This document shows positions 28,410 to 36,727 of a stretch of DNA of 64,000 nucleotides, piece by piece. This stretch comes from Verrucomicrobiota bacterium. GTDB taxonomy: Bacteria; Verrucomicrobiota; Verrucomicrobiia; Opitutales; Opitutaceae. Within the stretch, counting starts at the first letter, position 1; each line of letters opens with the position of its first letter. The notes beneath the pieces were generated by a model. That model had not been told where the DNA came from and did not search any database. It worked only from the letters and a program-made list of their open reading frames with translations. Position numbers and translations under genes: made by a program. The DNA lies in NCBI GenBank assembly GCA_023399155.1, contig JAEWQP010000030.1, positions 359,381 through 423,380 of the forward strand, in the 5' to 3' direction.

Positions 28410-29696
28410 ATGGAACCCGTCTACGCGTTTCACGACTTCCTGAACGAACACGTCGCGCCCTGGCTCGGCCGGTCGGCCTTCCCCGAATGGCTGGCCCAAT
28501 CGGTCGGAGCGGTGCTGCTGATCATCCTGGCGGTCGCAGCCAACTGGCTGGCGAAGGCCGTGATCCTGCGGGGGATCCGCGCGGTCATCCGCCGCACGCC
28601 CATGAACTGGGACGACGCGCTCCTTCAGGCCGGATTCTTCACGCGGCTCTCGCACCTCGCACCCGCGATCGTGGTCAACGCCTTCGGCGCGGCGCTGCTC
28701 GGACCCGAGGCGCGCCAGCTCGGCCTGCTCCAGACGGTCGTCGACGTCTATCTCATCGCCATCGGGCTGGCCGTGTTCTCGGCCTTCGTGAACGCGACGA
28801 CGGCCGTGGCGAGCACCCAGGCGTTTGGCTCGAATGTGCCGGTCAAGGGGTTTGGCCAGGCTATCAAACTGGTCGCCTTCCTCGTCGGCGGCATCTTCAT
28901 CCTGGCGACGATCCTCGGGAAGACGCCCCTCTACCTGCTGTCCGGGCTGGGTGCGCTCACGGCCGTGCTCCTGCTCGTGTTTCGCGACGCGCTCCTCGGC
29001 TTCACCGCGGGGATCATGCTCTCGGCCAACCAGATGGTCCGCATCGGCGACTGGATCGAGATGCCCAAGGCAGGCGCCGACGGCGACGTCATCGACGTGA
29101 CGCTCACGACGGTGAAGGTGCGCAACTGGGACAAGACGATCACCACCATCCCCGCCTACTCGCTCATCTCCGATTCGTTCAAGAACTGGCGCGGCATGCA
29201 GGAGACCGGCGGTCGCCGGATCAAGCGCGCGATCCCGATCGACATGAACTCCGTGCGTTTCGCGGACGACGGGCTGCTGGAGCGCTGGCGGCGCATCAAG
29301 CGCCTGCGCCCCTACCTCGAGGCCCAGCTCGAGGAGGTGAAGGCCGCCAACCTCGTCGAGGCCGACGCCGACCTCTCGGTCCTGGCCAACGGCCGGCGTC
29401 TCACAAACCTGGGTACGTTCCGCGCCTACTGCATCGCCTACCTGAGGCAGCATCCGCATATCCACCAGAACATGACGTTCCTCGTCCGCCAGCTGGCGCC
29501 GACCGAGCACGGCCTGCCCCTTGAAATCTACGTCTTCACGAACGACATCCGCTGGGCAAACTACGAGGCGATCCAGGCCGACATTTTCGACCACCTGCTC
29601 TCCGTGGTCGGCGAGTTCGGGTTGCGCGTCTTCCAGGCACCGAGCGGCCGCGACCTGACCGCCGCCGTGGAGTCGCTCACAACCTGCGGGACCTGA
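28410..29696 (+). CDS. MscS-family mechanosensitive ion channel (YbdG/MscM-like)
   Basis: The 428-residue protein has five or so N-terminal hydrophobic helices and then the MscS pore and beta domain: GLGALTAVLLLVFRDALLGF, GIMLSANQMVRIGDWIEMP, VTLTTVKVRNWDKTITTIP and SFKNWRGM. These are hallmark segments of the MscS fold. The length and the GRRIKRAI extension resemble the YbdG (MscM) subgroup of larger channels. It would open under membrane tension and release solutes on hypo-osmotic shock in the inner membrane. It starts at ATG 28410 and stands alone. Confidence 0.92.
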   Translation: MEPVYAFHDFLNEHVAPWLGRSAFPEWLAQSVGAVLLIILAVAANWLAKAVILRGIRAVIRRTPMNWDDALLQAGFFTRLSHLAPAIVVNAFGAALLGPEARQLGLLQTVVDVYLIAIGLAVFSAFVNATTAVASTQAFGSNVPVKGFGQAIKLVAFLVGGIFILATILGKTPLYLLSGLGALTAVLLLVFRDALLGFTAGIMLSANQMVRIGDWIEMPKAGADGDVIDVTLTTVKVRNWDKTITTIPAYSLISDSFKNWRGMQETGGRRIKRAIPIDMNSVRFADDGLLERWRRIKRLRPYLEAQLEEVKAANLVEADADLSVLANGRRLTNLGTFRAYCIAYLRQHPHIHQNMTFLVRQLAPTEHGLPLEIYVFTNDIRWANYEAIQADIFDHLLSVVGEFGLRVFQAPSGRDLTAAVESLTTCGT

Positions 29697-29856
29697 GCCC
29701 GACTCATCTTGTAGCGAGAAGAGCCGTTGGACAGAGAGATCACGGAGGATGGAGCCGAGCGCGCAGGGCGTTGCTCAGGACTCGGCCGCTTCAGGTCATC
29801 ACCTCGTGGGTGACTCGGTGAGGGCGTGATCTTGGGCCTGCAAAATCCGCGGCACG

Positions 29857-31755
29857 TCAGCGCGCCGGACCGAAGTCGTGCGGTGCCGCCTGCGTGGTCT
29901 TATGGAAGCGGCGCAGGAGTTCGCCGGGGGAGATCTCGATGAAGGTCGGGCGCCCGGCCGGGCTGGTGTGCGGTGTCTGGCAGCGCAGCAGATCGACGAC
30001 GAGCGTGTCGAGCGCGTGGTTCGGCATGGGCGCGGCGGCGGCGGCCGCGGCCCGCGACGCCGCCGCGCGGGCGAGATCGTCGTCGGCCATGGACGTGCCG
30101 CGCCCACCTGCCTGACCGCCGCGGAGCAGGCCCAGGATATCGCGGACAAACACCTCCGCCTCTCCTGGCGCGAGGAACGCGGGCACGCCCTCGATGCGGA
30201 AGAAATCGCGGCCGAACGGTTCGATCTCCACGCCGTGGGCCCGCAGGTGCGCGAGCGAATCGCGCAGCGTGGCGGCCCCGATCGGATCGAGCTCGAGCGG
30301 CAGCGGAAGAAGCAGCCGCTGCGTCTCTACGCGACCGCTACGGTACTGCCCGAGCAAGCGTTCGAACCAGACGCGCTCCGACGCCGCGCGCCGGTCCAGC
30401 ACGATCAGGCCGCCCGAGGTGACTTCAAAGAGTGAATACCCGCCCTCGAGCGTCCCGAGGTGCCGCCAGGCCGCGGCGCGGGGCGCCGCGGCAGGCACGG
30501 GGCAGGAGGCCAGGGGCGATGTGAGCGCCGGCGCGCGAGGTGCCATCCCGGGGACCGGGACGGCGGGGCTCGACGATGGAGGCGGCTTCGCGGGGATTGC
30601 GTGGGCCGGGGACGGAGCGGGAGTTGGAGCAAGAACAGGAGCAGGAGCGGGCGTGGGGAGACGGGCCGGTGAGCCCGAGTCGGCGTTCGAGCGCGCGATT
30701 TCGCTCTCTGTCCTCGCTCCTCTGTCCTCGGTCCTCCGTCCGCTGTCCTCCGTCGTCGCGCTCTCCTGCCCTTGCCGCAGCGCGGCGAGCACGGTGCGGA
30801 TGGTGAATCCCCGCACGCGCGACTCGTCGCGGAAGCGGACCTCGCGCTTGGCGGGGTGCACGTTCACGTCGACCCACGCGGGATTGAGTTCCAGGAAGGC
30901 GAAGGCGATCGGGTAGCGCCCCTTCGGAATCAGGGTGTGGTAGGACTCGAGCAGCGCGTAAGCGAGGGTGCGACTGTCCACCGGCCGGCGATTCACGAAC
31001 GTGATCATCTCGTGCCGGGTCGCGCGGGCCACGCCGGGCCGGCTGATCAGGCCGGAGAGCGTCAGCCCGTCCTCCGTTGACTCGATCGGGATGAGATCCG
31101 CCGCGATCTGCCGGCCGAACACCTCGGACACACGCTCCGCGAGGGAGGCGCACTCCGGCGAGCGAAAGATCGTACGGCCGTCCTCGATGAGCGTGAACGA
31201 CACTTGCGGGCTGGCCAGGGCGTAGAGCCGCGTGTGATGAATCAGGTGCGCCGCCTCGGTGGCGTCGCTCTTGAGAAACTTGCGGCGGGCCGGCACCGAA
31301 TTGAACAGGTGCGAGACGGTGATGCGTGTGCCCACCGGCATGCCGCAGTCACGCACGTGCACGATTTTTCCGCCGTTGATCAGGATCTCCGTCCCGTTTT
31401 CGGAGGCGGCGTCGCGCGACTGCAGCACGAACCGCGACACGCTCGCGATCGACGGCATGGCCTCGCCGCGAAAACCAAACGTGAGCACGCGGTCCAGGTC
31501 AGCGGCCTCCCGGATCTTGCTCGTCGCATGCCGCTCGAGGCAGAGGAGCGCATCGTCGCGGGACATGCCGCAGCCGTTGTCCTCGACGCGGATGAACGAG
31601 CGGCCGCCGTTCTGAAACTCCACCTCGACGCGGGTGGCACCGGCATCGAGTGAGTTCTCGACGAGTTCCTTCACGATCGACGCAGGCCGTTCCACCACCT
31701 CGCCGGCGGCGATCTGGTTGGCGACCCGATCGGACAGGATGCGAATGGCGGACAT
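29857..31755 (-). CDS. mutL: DNA mismatch repair protein MutL
   Basis: The GHKL ATPase half is complete: NQIAAGEVVERP (residues 13-24), DNGCGM (59-64), RHATSKI (75-81) and GFRGEA (94-99). An unusual linker rich in Thr/Glu/Arg/Pro/Ala (about 330-440) follows, then a MutL dimerisation domain to residue 632. MutL couples mismatch recognition by MutS to downstream nucleases. The metal-binding endonuclease motif DQHAxxE is changed to DRRAASE, and the companion ACHxAIKA and CPHGRP motifs are also degraded (RAAAAAAAP; CQTPHTSPAGRP). The protein is probably not an endonuclease, as in E. coli. Part of the linker derives from a dispersed repeat (30701-30757). Start ATG 31755. Confidence 0.96.
   Translation of the reverse strand: MSAIRILSDRVANQIAAGEVVERPASIVKELVENSLDAGATRVEVEFQNGGRSFIRVEDNGCGMSRDDALLCLERHATSKIREAADLDRVLTFGFRGEAMPSIASVSRFVLQSRDAASENGTEILINGGKIVHVRDCGMPVGTRITVSHLFNSVPARRKFLKSDATEAAHLIHHTRLYALASPQVSFTLIEDGRTIFRSPECASLAERVSEVFGRQIAADLIPIESTEDGLTLSGLISRPGVARATRHEMITFVNRRPVDSRTLAYALLESYHTLIPKGRYPIAFAFLELNPAWVDVNVHPAKREVRFRDESRVRGFTIRTVLAALRQGQESATTEDSGRRTEDRGARTESEIARSNADSGSPARLPTPAPAPVLAPTPAPSPAHAIPAKPPPSSSPAVPVPGMAPRAPALTSPLASCPVPAAAPRAAAWRHLGTLEGGYSLFEVTSGGLIVLDRRAASERVWFERLLGQYRSGRVETQRLLLPLPLELDPIGAATLRDSLAHLRAHGVEIEPFGRDFFRIEGVPAFLAPGEAEVFVRDILGLLRGGQAGGRGTSMADDDLARAAASRAAAAAAAPMPNHALDTLVVDLLRCQTPHTSPAGRPTFIEISPGELLRRFHKTTQAAPHDFGPAR
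30701..30757 (-). repeat. GGAGGACAGAGG-type tandem arm inside mutL
   Basis: On the minus strand this stretch reads as imperfect copies of GGAGGAC(A/C)G(A/C)GG. It encodes TTEDSGRRTEDRGARTESE (about residues 333-351 of MutL), in frame. The same unit forms the arms of the element at 46780-47270. It appears to be a repeat arm domesticated, or tolerated, in the disordered linker. Confidence 0.6.
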
Positions 31756-31791
31756 GGCTCAGCGGCGGGCCGGGTCCCGCTCGGACCCGCC

Positions 31792-31910
31792 CGATTCCTT
31801 CTCTTCTATCGTTCTCGTTCTCATGCTCCCCGTCCGCCTCATCGGTCCCGCCATTGCAGTGGCCTCGCCCGATCAGAGAAAGAGGAAAGAGAACGAGTAA
31901 GAAGAAAGAT
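31792..31910. repeat. Palindromic element with GAGAACGAGAAAG arms (6-bp units)
   Basis: The left arm is pyrimidine-rich (CTTCTATCGTTCTCGTTCTC ending at 31822). The right arm 31874-31910 is purine-rich (GAAAGAGGAAAGAGAACGAG, then TAAGAAGAAAG). It lies just upstream of mutL and downstream of the MFS gene. It has the same flavour as the inner arms at 60171-60387. Confidence 0.6.
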
Positions 31911-31981
31911 TACCACGGCTCCGACCGCTCGGGCGAAAGCCTCAGGGACGCGTCTCTTCCTTCCGGCGTCTCTGCTTCCAC

Positions 31982-33385
31982 TCAGTGTTCATCACTCCGG
32001 GTGTCGTCCTTCTTGCGCTCGTCGGCGGGCGCTTGCACCAGGCTGGCGAGCGAGGTGAAGCCGCGGAAGACCCGGAGGTTGACCCCGCCGAGGAGCGCCT
32101 GCCCCTGCCCGGCGCCGGCGATGGCCGGAAGGTGTGACACGCGGATGCTCACCAGCATCGCGCACAGGATCGTGACGACAAAGAACACCTGGAAAGCCAC
32201 GACGTCGACCGAGGGCGTGTCCGTCGGCCCCTTGATGAAAAGACCCCAAAGAGCCGGTGAGAAGCCGCTCACGACCGCCGTGACCGCCGCCTGCACGGAA
32301 AACGCCAGGGTGCGATTCTCGGACCCGACCACGAGCGGCAGGTATTTGTTCGACGCGCTCGACCAGCACGACGCGGCCACCCCCACGGCGAAATAAGCCA
32401 CGCCAATCGGCGCGAGGCCCTCGATCCAGCCGCGCAGCACCCCGATCCAGAACACGGCGATCCCGATATAGAGCATGAGCGATATCTGGAAGAAGGGGCG
32501 CGCGCCCAGATGATCGATCTGGTTGCGGATGGAGAACGCCCCGAAAATCACGCCGAGGTACTGGATGAGCGTGAACCCGACGACCTGCGAGGCCGAGAGC
32601 TGCGGCACGACCTTCAGGTAATAGGCACAAAAAGGCGGAATGGCCGCGATCGCCACGCCGTTGACCATCCCGATCATGAGGTAGCGGCGAAACGGCCCCG
32701 GCTGGGCGACGATGCGCGGCGACTCTCGGAGCACCGTCGCCAGCGGCAGGGCCGAGGGCCGCGGCGCGTCGGGCAGCCGCGTCAGGGCGTAGTAGGCCAG
32801 CCACGACCCGACGAACGCGAACGCGTATTGCAGCAGGAACGCCTGGTGCAGCGGCATGACGCGCAGCGAATACCAGCAGACAAAAAGCGTACCCACTCCG
32901 GCGGTACCCGAGGCGACCTGCTCCAGGGCGAAGTAACGCCCGCGGTTCTCGGCGCTGAGCAGCGCATTCATCCAGGGCAGCCACGAGCAGGCGCCGATCG
33001 AGCGGAAGAAGGTGAAGAGGAACAGGCTGCTGATGAAGAACCACACCACCGTGGTGCCCGGCCTCGGGTTCATCCACGCGATCACCACGGGAGGCAGCAG
33101 GAACAGGCTGCGCGCACCCCAGCCCGAGAGCATCATGCCCTTGAATCCAAACCTGGGCAGAAACGCCGTCGACAGCACCTGGATCGGTGTGAGCACAAAC
33201 ACAAACGAGTAGGCCAGCCCGACCGCGGCGGCCGACGCGCCCAGCTGTTCGGCGAAAAGCACCATGGGCGTGCCGAGCGCGACCTGCCAGGTCATCGCGT
33301 TGAAGAAACTGAACGCGATCGCGGCACGCACCCGCCTGAGCGAGGTGCCGCCTTCCACCGGTGCAGATCGGGACTCAGAGGTCAC
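31982..33385 (-). CDS. MFS transporter
   Basis: The 467-residue protein has about 12 hydrophobic helices. The loop after helix 2 (FLPRFGFKGMMLSGWGARSLF) and WLPWMNALLSAENRGRYF in the first half resemble major facilitator permeases of the sugar/unknown-solute group. The C-terminus is a long polar tail (APADERKKDDTRSDEH). The substrate cannot be read from sequence. The start is ATG 33385; 147 bp separate it from the argH stop, so an operon with argH upstream is possible. Confidence 0.85.
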   Translation of the reverse strand: MTSESRSAPVEGGTSLRRVRAAIAFSFFNAMTWQVALGTPMVLFAEQLGASAAAVGLAYSFVFVLTPIQVLSTAFLPRFGFKGMMLSGWGARSLFLLPPVVIAWMNPRPGTTVVWFFISSLFLFTFFRSIGACSWLPWMNALLSAENRGRYFALEQVASGTAGVGTLFVCWYSLRVMPLHQAFLLQYAFAFVGSWLAYYALTRLPDAPRPSALPLATVLRESPRIVAQPGPFRRYLMIGMVNGVAIAAIPPFCAYYLKVVPQLSASQVVGFTLIQYLGVIFGAFSIRNQIDHLGARPFFQISLMLYIGIAVFWIGVLRGWIEGLAPIGVAYFAVGVAASCWSSASNKYLPLVVGSENRTLAFSVQAAVTAVVSGFSPALWGLFIKGPTDTPSVDVVAFQVFFVVTILCAMLVSIRVSHLPAIAGAGQGQALLGGVNLRVFRGFTSLASLVQAPADERKKDDTRSDEH

Positions 33386-33532
33386 AACGTCGAGCAGTGC
33401 TTCGCCGAGCGAGGAATTCAGATCGTGGATTCAGGATGGCCGGCCGAACACCGAGGCGGCACACCCTGCCGCGTGAGCGGATTCCGTGCCTCCTCTGTGC
33501 AGGCTGTGGCTCAATCCCGGGGGCCAAGCCGC

Positions 33533-34966
33533 TCAGCGTTTTTCATCGAGACCCAGCTTGCGCCGCCACCGGCGCAGCTCGGTCTTGACGCGGGCCGGGC
33601 CGGGCATTCCGACCCCGTCGCGGCGGGCCATGGCACGGTCGAGGTCGAACACCTCGCGCCAGCCCTCCTTGAAGCCGGGATGGACCTTCACCGCCTCCTC
33701 CTGCGGCACGGCGGGCAGTGGGCAGCCAAGTTTCTCGGCCACGGCGACCAGCCCGCCGACAGCGTGATGGGCCTCGCGAAACGGCACGCCGCGCAACACG
33801 AGCCAATCCGCCACGTCCGTCGCCAGCAGCGCCGGGTCGGCCACAGCAGCGGCGCAACGCTCGCGTTTCACCCGCATCCCCGCCATCGCGCCCTCCGCGA
33901 CCTCCAGGCAGAGGGCAAGCTGGTCGAAGCTGTCGAAGACCGGCACCTTGTCCTCCTGCAGGTCGCGGTTGTAGGTCAGCGGCAGGGCCTTCACCATCGC
34001 GAGCAGCGTCTGCAGGTTGCCCTGCAGGCGGGCGGACTTGCCGCGGATCAGCTCCATGGCGTCGGGGTTTCTCTTCTGGGGCATCAGGCTCGAGCCGGTG
34101 CAGAACGCGTCGGACAGGTCGGCATAGCCAAACTCCATGCTGCTCCAGAGGATCATGTCCTCGGCCAGCCGCGAAAGGTGGACCCCGACGAGCGCACAGG
34201 CGGAGGCAAATTCGATGAACACATCGCGGTCCGACACGGCGTCCATGCTGTTGGTGGCGACGTGCACGCGTCCGCGATCGTCGACGAAGCCGAGTGCGCG
34301 CGCCGTGAATTCGCGGTCGATCGGCAGCGTCGTGCCGGCGATCGCACCGGCCCCGAGCGGGCAGACGTTGGCATGCTCACGCACGACGTTGAGTCGTCCG
34401 GCGTCGCGTTCGAGCATCTCGACGTAGGCGAGCAGATGATGCGCGATGGAGACCGGCTGGGCGCGCTGCAAGTGCGTGTAGCCCGGTATCAGCACATCGA
34501 CGTTGGCCTCGGCGAGGTGCACGAAGGTCGTCTGCAACCGGCGCACGCGCGCGACGAGCTGTTCACAGGCGTGGCGGAAGAACAGGCGCACGTCGGTCGC
34601 GATCTGGTCGTTGCGCGAGCGCGCCGTGTGAAGCCGTGCGGCGGCGGGCACGCGCTTGGTGAGCGCCTGCTCGATGTTCATGTGCACGTCCTCGAACTTC
34701 ATCTCCCAGACGAACGTCCCGGCCTCGATCTCGGCGCCGATCTCGTCGAGTCCCCGATGAATCGCGTCGCGTTCCGGCGGCGTGAGCAGGCCGACGTGCG
34801 CGAGCATCGCCGAATGCGCCTTGTTCACCGCAATGTCGAAGGGCGCCAGACGCTTGTCGAAGGACACGGATTCGCTGAACCGCAGCATGAGCTCGGCGGG
34901 TCCGGTGGAGAAACGGCCACCCCAGGTGGCCTGGGTCGGCGACGCATGCGTTTTGGCCTTGGCCAT
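33533..34966 (-). CDS. argH: Argininosuccinate lyase
   Basis: The 477-residue protein starts at ATG 34966 (MAKAKTHASPTQATWGGRF); the frame is open further up, but that part overlaps a repeat. Family markers are WGGRFSTGP, HTARSRNDQIATD, PGYTHLQRAQP, the catalytic signature GSSLMPQKRNPD (about residues 285-296) and the C-terminal REAHHAVG. It cleaves argininosuccinate to arginine and fumarate, the last step of arginine synthesis, as a cytoplasmic homotetramer. Other arg genes are absent here, so it is not in an arginine operon. Confidence 0.97.
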   Translation of the reverse strand: MAKAKTHASPTQATWGGRFSTGPAELMLRFSESVSFDKRLAPFDIAVNKAHSAMLAHVGLLTPPERDAIHRGLDEIGAEIEAGTFVWEMKFEDVHMNIEQALTKRVPAAARLHTARSRNDQIATDVRLFFRHACEQLVARVRRLQTTFVHLAEANVDVLIPGYTHLQRAQPVSIAHHLLAYVEMLERDAGRLNVVREHANVCPLGAGAIAGTTLPIDREFTARALGFVDDRGRVHVATNSMDAVSDRDVFIEFASACALVGVHLSRLAEDMILWSSMEFGYADLSDAFCTGSSLMPQKRNPDAMELIRGKSARLQGNLQTLLAMVKALPLTYNRDLQEDKVPVFDSFDQLALCLEVAEGAMAGMRVKRERCAAAVADPALLATDVADWLVLRGVPFREAHHAVGGLVAVAEKLGCPLPAVPQEEAVKVHPGFKEGWREVFDLDRAMARRDGVGMPGPARVKTELRRWRRKLGLDEKR

Positions 34967-35023
34967 CCCGGCAGGGTTTTGCCCGCCCCCGGGCTTGGCA
35001 ACGCGAAAGACGGAAGACCGGAT

Positions 35024-35278
35024 TTGAACCACAGAGGACACAGAGGGCACAGAGGACGGAGGAGAGCACCAAGCGCACGGGCGAGGCCTCCAGCCGCTGC
35101 CGCGGCATCCGTCCGATCGGCATGCCGCGCTGCCTAAACCATCGCCCGATGCGATCTGGTGGCCGCAAAGAAGCGCAGAAGTCGCAAAAAAGGATCCGCA
35201 TGCGGCGCGTTCTGTGCCTCGCGCGGTCCGCCGGTCTTCCTCCTGCCCTCTGTGTCCGCTGCGCCCTCTGTGGTTCAA
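35024..35278. repeat. Palindromic element with ACAGAGG arms (9-bp units), copy 1
   Basis: The left arm TTGAACCACAGAGGACACAG (continuing GAGGGCACAGAGG) starts at 35024. The right arm ends at 35278 and is CCTCTGTG...CCCTCTGTGGTTCAA, its near reverse complement. Units are CACAGAGGN, 9 bp. The core of about 190 bp has no gene and contains GCAAAGAAGCGCAGAAG-like purine runs. It lies between argH and the first exbD, 58 bp before argH on the minus strand. Confidence 0.75.
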
Positions 35279-35293
35279 CCCGTCCGGATCGAC

Positions 35294-35740
35294 CTACTCG
35301 TCGTCCCCGAGTGCGAAGTCGACCTGCGTGATTCCCGCCGCCGCGCAGGCATCCATCACGCGGACGATCCGCTGGTGCGGTGTCGCGGGATCCGGCGCCA
35401 GGGTGACGGCGACCGTGGATTGGCTCGCTTCGGAGGCCTGGCGGAAACGCGTCAGCATGGCGGTCAACTGCGTCAAGCGCCGGGCTGCCGGGCTGTCGTA
35501 GGCGTAATCGTTGACCACCACCTGCCCGTCCGCGCGGATCTCGATGATCTGCTCGTCGGGGAAGTCGATCGCCTCATTCGTTTCCGCCACGCCCGGCAAG
35601 GTGAAGCGGATGTCCGCCTCCTGCTTGTGGAGCGTCGTTCCAACCATGAAGTAGATGAGCAGCAGGAAAACCACGTCGATCATCGGCGCGATCTGGAAGG
35701 TCGGCGGCATCGGCTCGCGCGGTTTCAGACGAATGGCCAT
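35294..35740 (-). CDS. ExbD/TolR-family biopolymer transport protein (1)
   Basis: The 148-residue protein has a short cytoplasmic N-terminus, then one TM helix with the key Asp in FQIAPMIDVVFLLLIYFMV (residues 15-33), then a periplasmic domain. ExbD/TolR proteins use the proton gradient with ExbB/TolQ to energise TonB-dependent import or envelope constriction. It lies 60 bp after a second ExbD protein on the same strand. No ExbB/TolQ is seen in this window. The stop is adjacent to the ACAGAGG element. Confidence 0.9.
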   Translation of the reverse strand: MAIRLKPREPMPPTFQIAPMIDVVFLLLIYFMVGTTLHKQEADIRFTLPGVAETNEAIDFPDEQIIEIRADGQVVVNDYAYDSPAARRLTQLTAMLTRFRQASEASQSTVAVTLAPDPATPHQRIVRVMDACAAAGITQVDFALGDDE

Positions 35741-35800
35741 GGGAGACGGTGGATTGGAGGCAGGGACGGCAATCGGAATTCAGTCAACCCGCTTTGCGCC

Positions 35801-36223
35801 TCAGCTCTCCTGGTGGGTGGAATAGATGACATCGTAGGCGCCTGCCTCGGCGCACACGCGCAGGACACGCCGGATTGTCTCGAAGCGCACGTCCGCATCG
35901 GCGCGCACGTGCAATCGCGTCCGCGGGTTTGCGGCCAGGGCGCGCCGGATGCGTTCGCCCAATCCCTGTTCGTCGGCAGCCTCCGCGCCCACATAGAGCC
36001 GCCCGTCGGCCAGGATCGAAATCGTGGCGCGATCCGCAAGGTCCTCCGGGACCTTGCTCTCCGTCGACACCGGGAGATCGACCGGCATGGCGCGTTCCGC
36101 CTGCGAGAGCGAGCTCACGCACATGAAGAAAACCAGCAGCAGGAACACCATGTCGATCATGGGTGCCATCTGGAACTCCTCGGCGGGGGTCTGACGCCGG
36201 CGTATCCGCATCGCAGGACGCAT
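35801..36223 (-). CDS. ExbD/TolR-family biopolymer transport protein (2)
   Basis: The 140-residue protein starts at ATG 36223 (MRPAMRIRRRQ); ATG 36211 is the alternative. It has the same plan as its neighbour: a basic N-terminus, the helix QMAPMIDMVFLLLVFFMCVS with the conserved Asp, then a periplasmic domain (RTRLHVRADADVRFETIRRV). It is first in the pair, with 60 bp to the next gene. The upstream region carries half of an AACGAAGG arm (36306-36332) instead of an exbB gene, so the promoter may have been rebuilt by repeats. Confidence 0.88.
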   Translation of the reverse strand: MRPAMRIRRRQTPAEEFQMAPMIDMVFLLLVFFMCVSSLSQAERAMPVDLPVSTESKVPEDLADRATISILADGRLYVGAEAADEQGLGERIRRALAANPRTRLHVRADADVRFETIRRVLRVCAEAGAYDVIYSTHQES

Positions 36224-36727
36224 CGTGGCGGAGTGATCCCGACCAAGGCAAGCGCGGGATTGCACGCCTCGTCCCGCACAACCCCAACTTCCACAGTCGG
36301 ATTGAACGGAGGCAACGAAGGGAACAAAGCCAGACGCACCTGCATGATAGTGACACGGCACCGAGCATGCGAGGCTCCATCGGACCCACGCGCGGCCATC
36401 GCCGGGCCGGTGGTCCAGTCTGCCACGGGAGTTCCCTGCAACCTGAGGTCTCGTCGGCATCCGGCCGGTCTCCGGCCCCCGGCGCGCTCCACGGCCCCCA
36501 TCCCGATACTCAGCGACTGCCCAAAGCCACCGCCAGGTAGGGCGAGGCCTCCGGCCGAGCCGCGCACCGCACGCGACCTCTGCGGCTCGGCCGGAGGCCT
36601 CGCCCTACCTGCGACCTGCAAACTCCTGCCCCGCTCAAGTCCGGGATCGCCTCGTACCCGGCGGCGCACGCGACCTCTGCGGCTCGGCCGGAGGCCTCGC
36701 CCTACCCGCGGCAGCGCCCTGCCGCGA
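36224..36727. other. Repeat-filled gap upstream of exbD pair
   Basis: This 504-bp gap has no gene. It holds a lone arm of the AACGAAGG type (36306-36332) and one complete plus one half GTAGGGCG palindrome (36536-36706). The promoter for the exbD pair must lie within it. Confidence 0.5.
36536..36706. repeat. GTAGGGCG palindromic element (copy 3), perfect 28-bp arms plus extra half
   Basis: A perfect 28-bp inverted repeat (GGTAGGGCGAGGCCTCCGGC... at 36536-36563; complement at 36582-36609) with an 18-base loop. The right arm with its preceding CGCACGCGACCTCT is repeated exactly at 36665-36706, so a 42-bp direct repeat exists. Exact arms imply recent activity or conversion. Confidence 0.85.
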
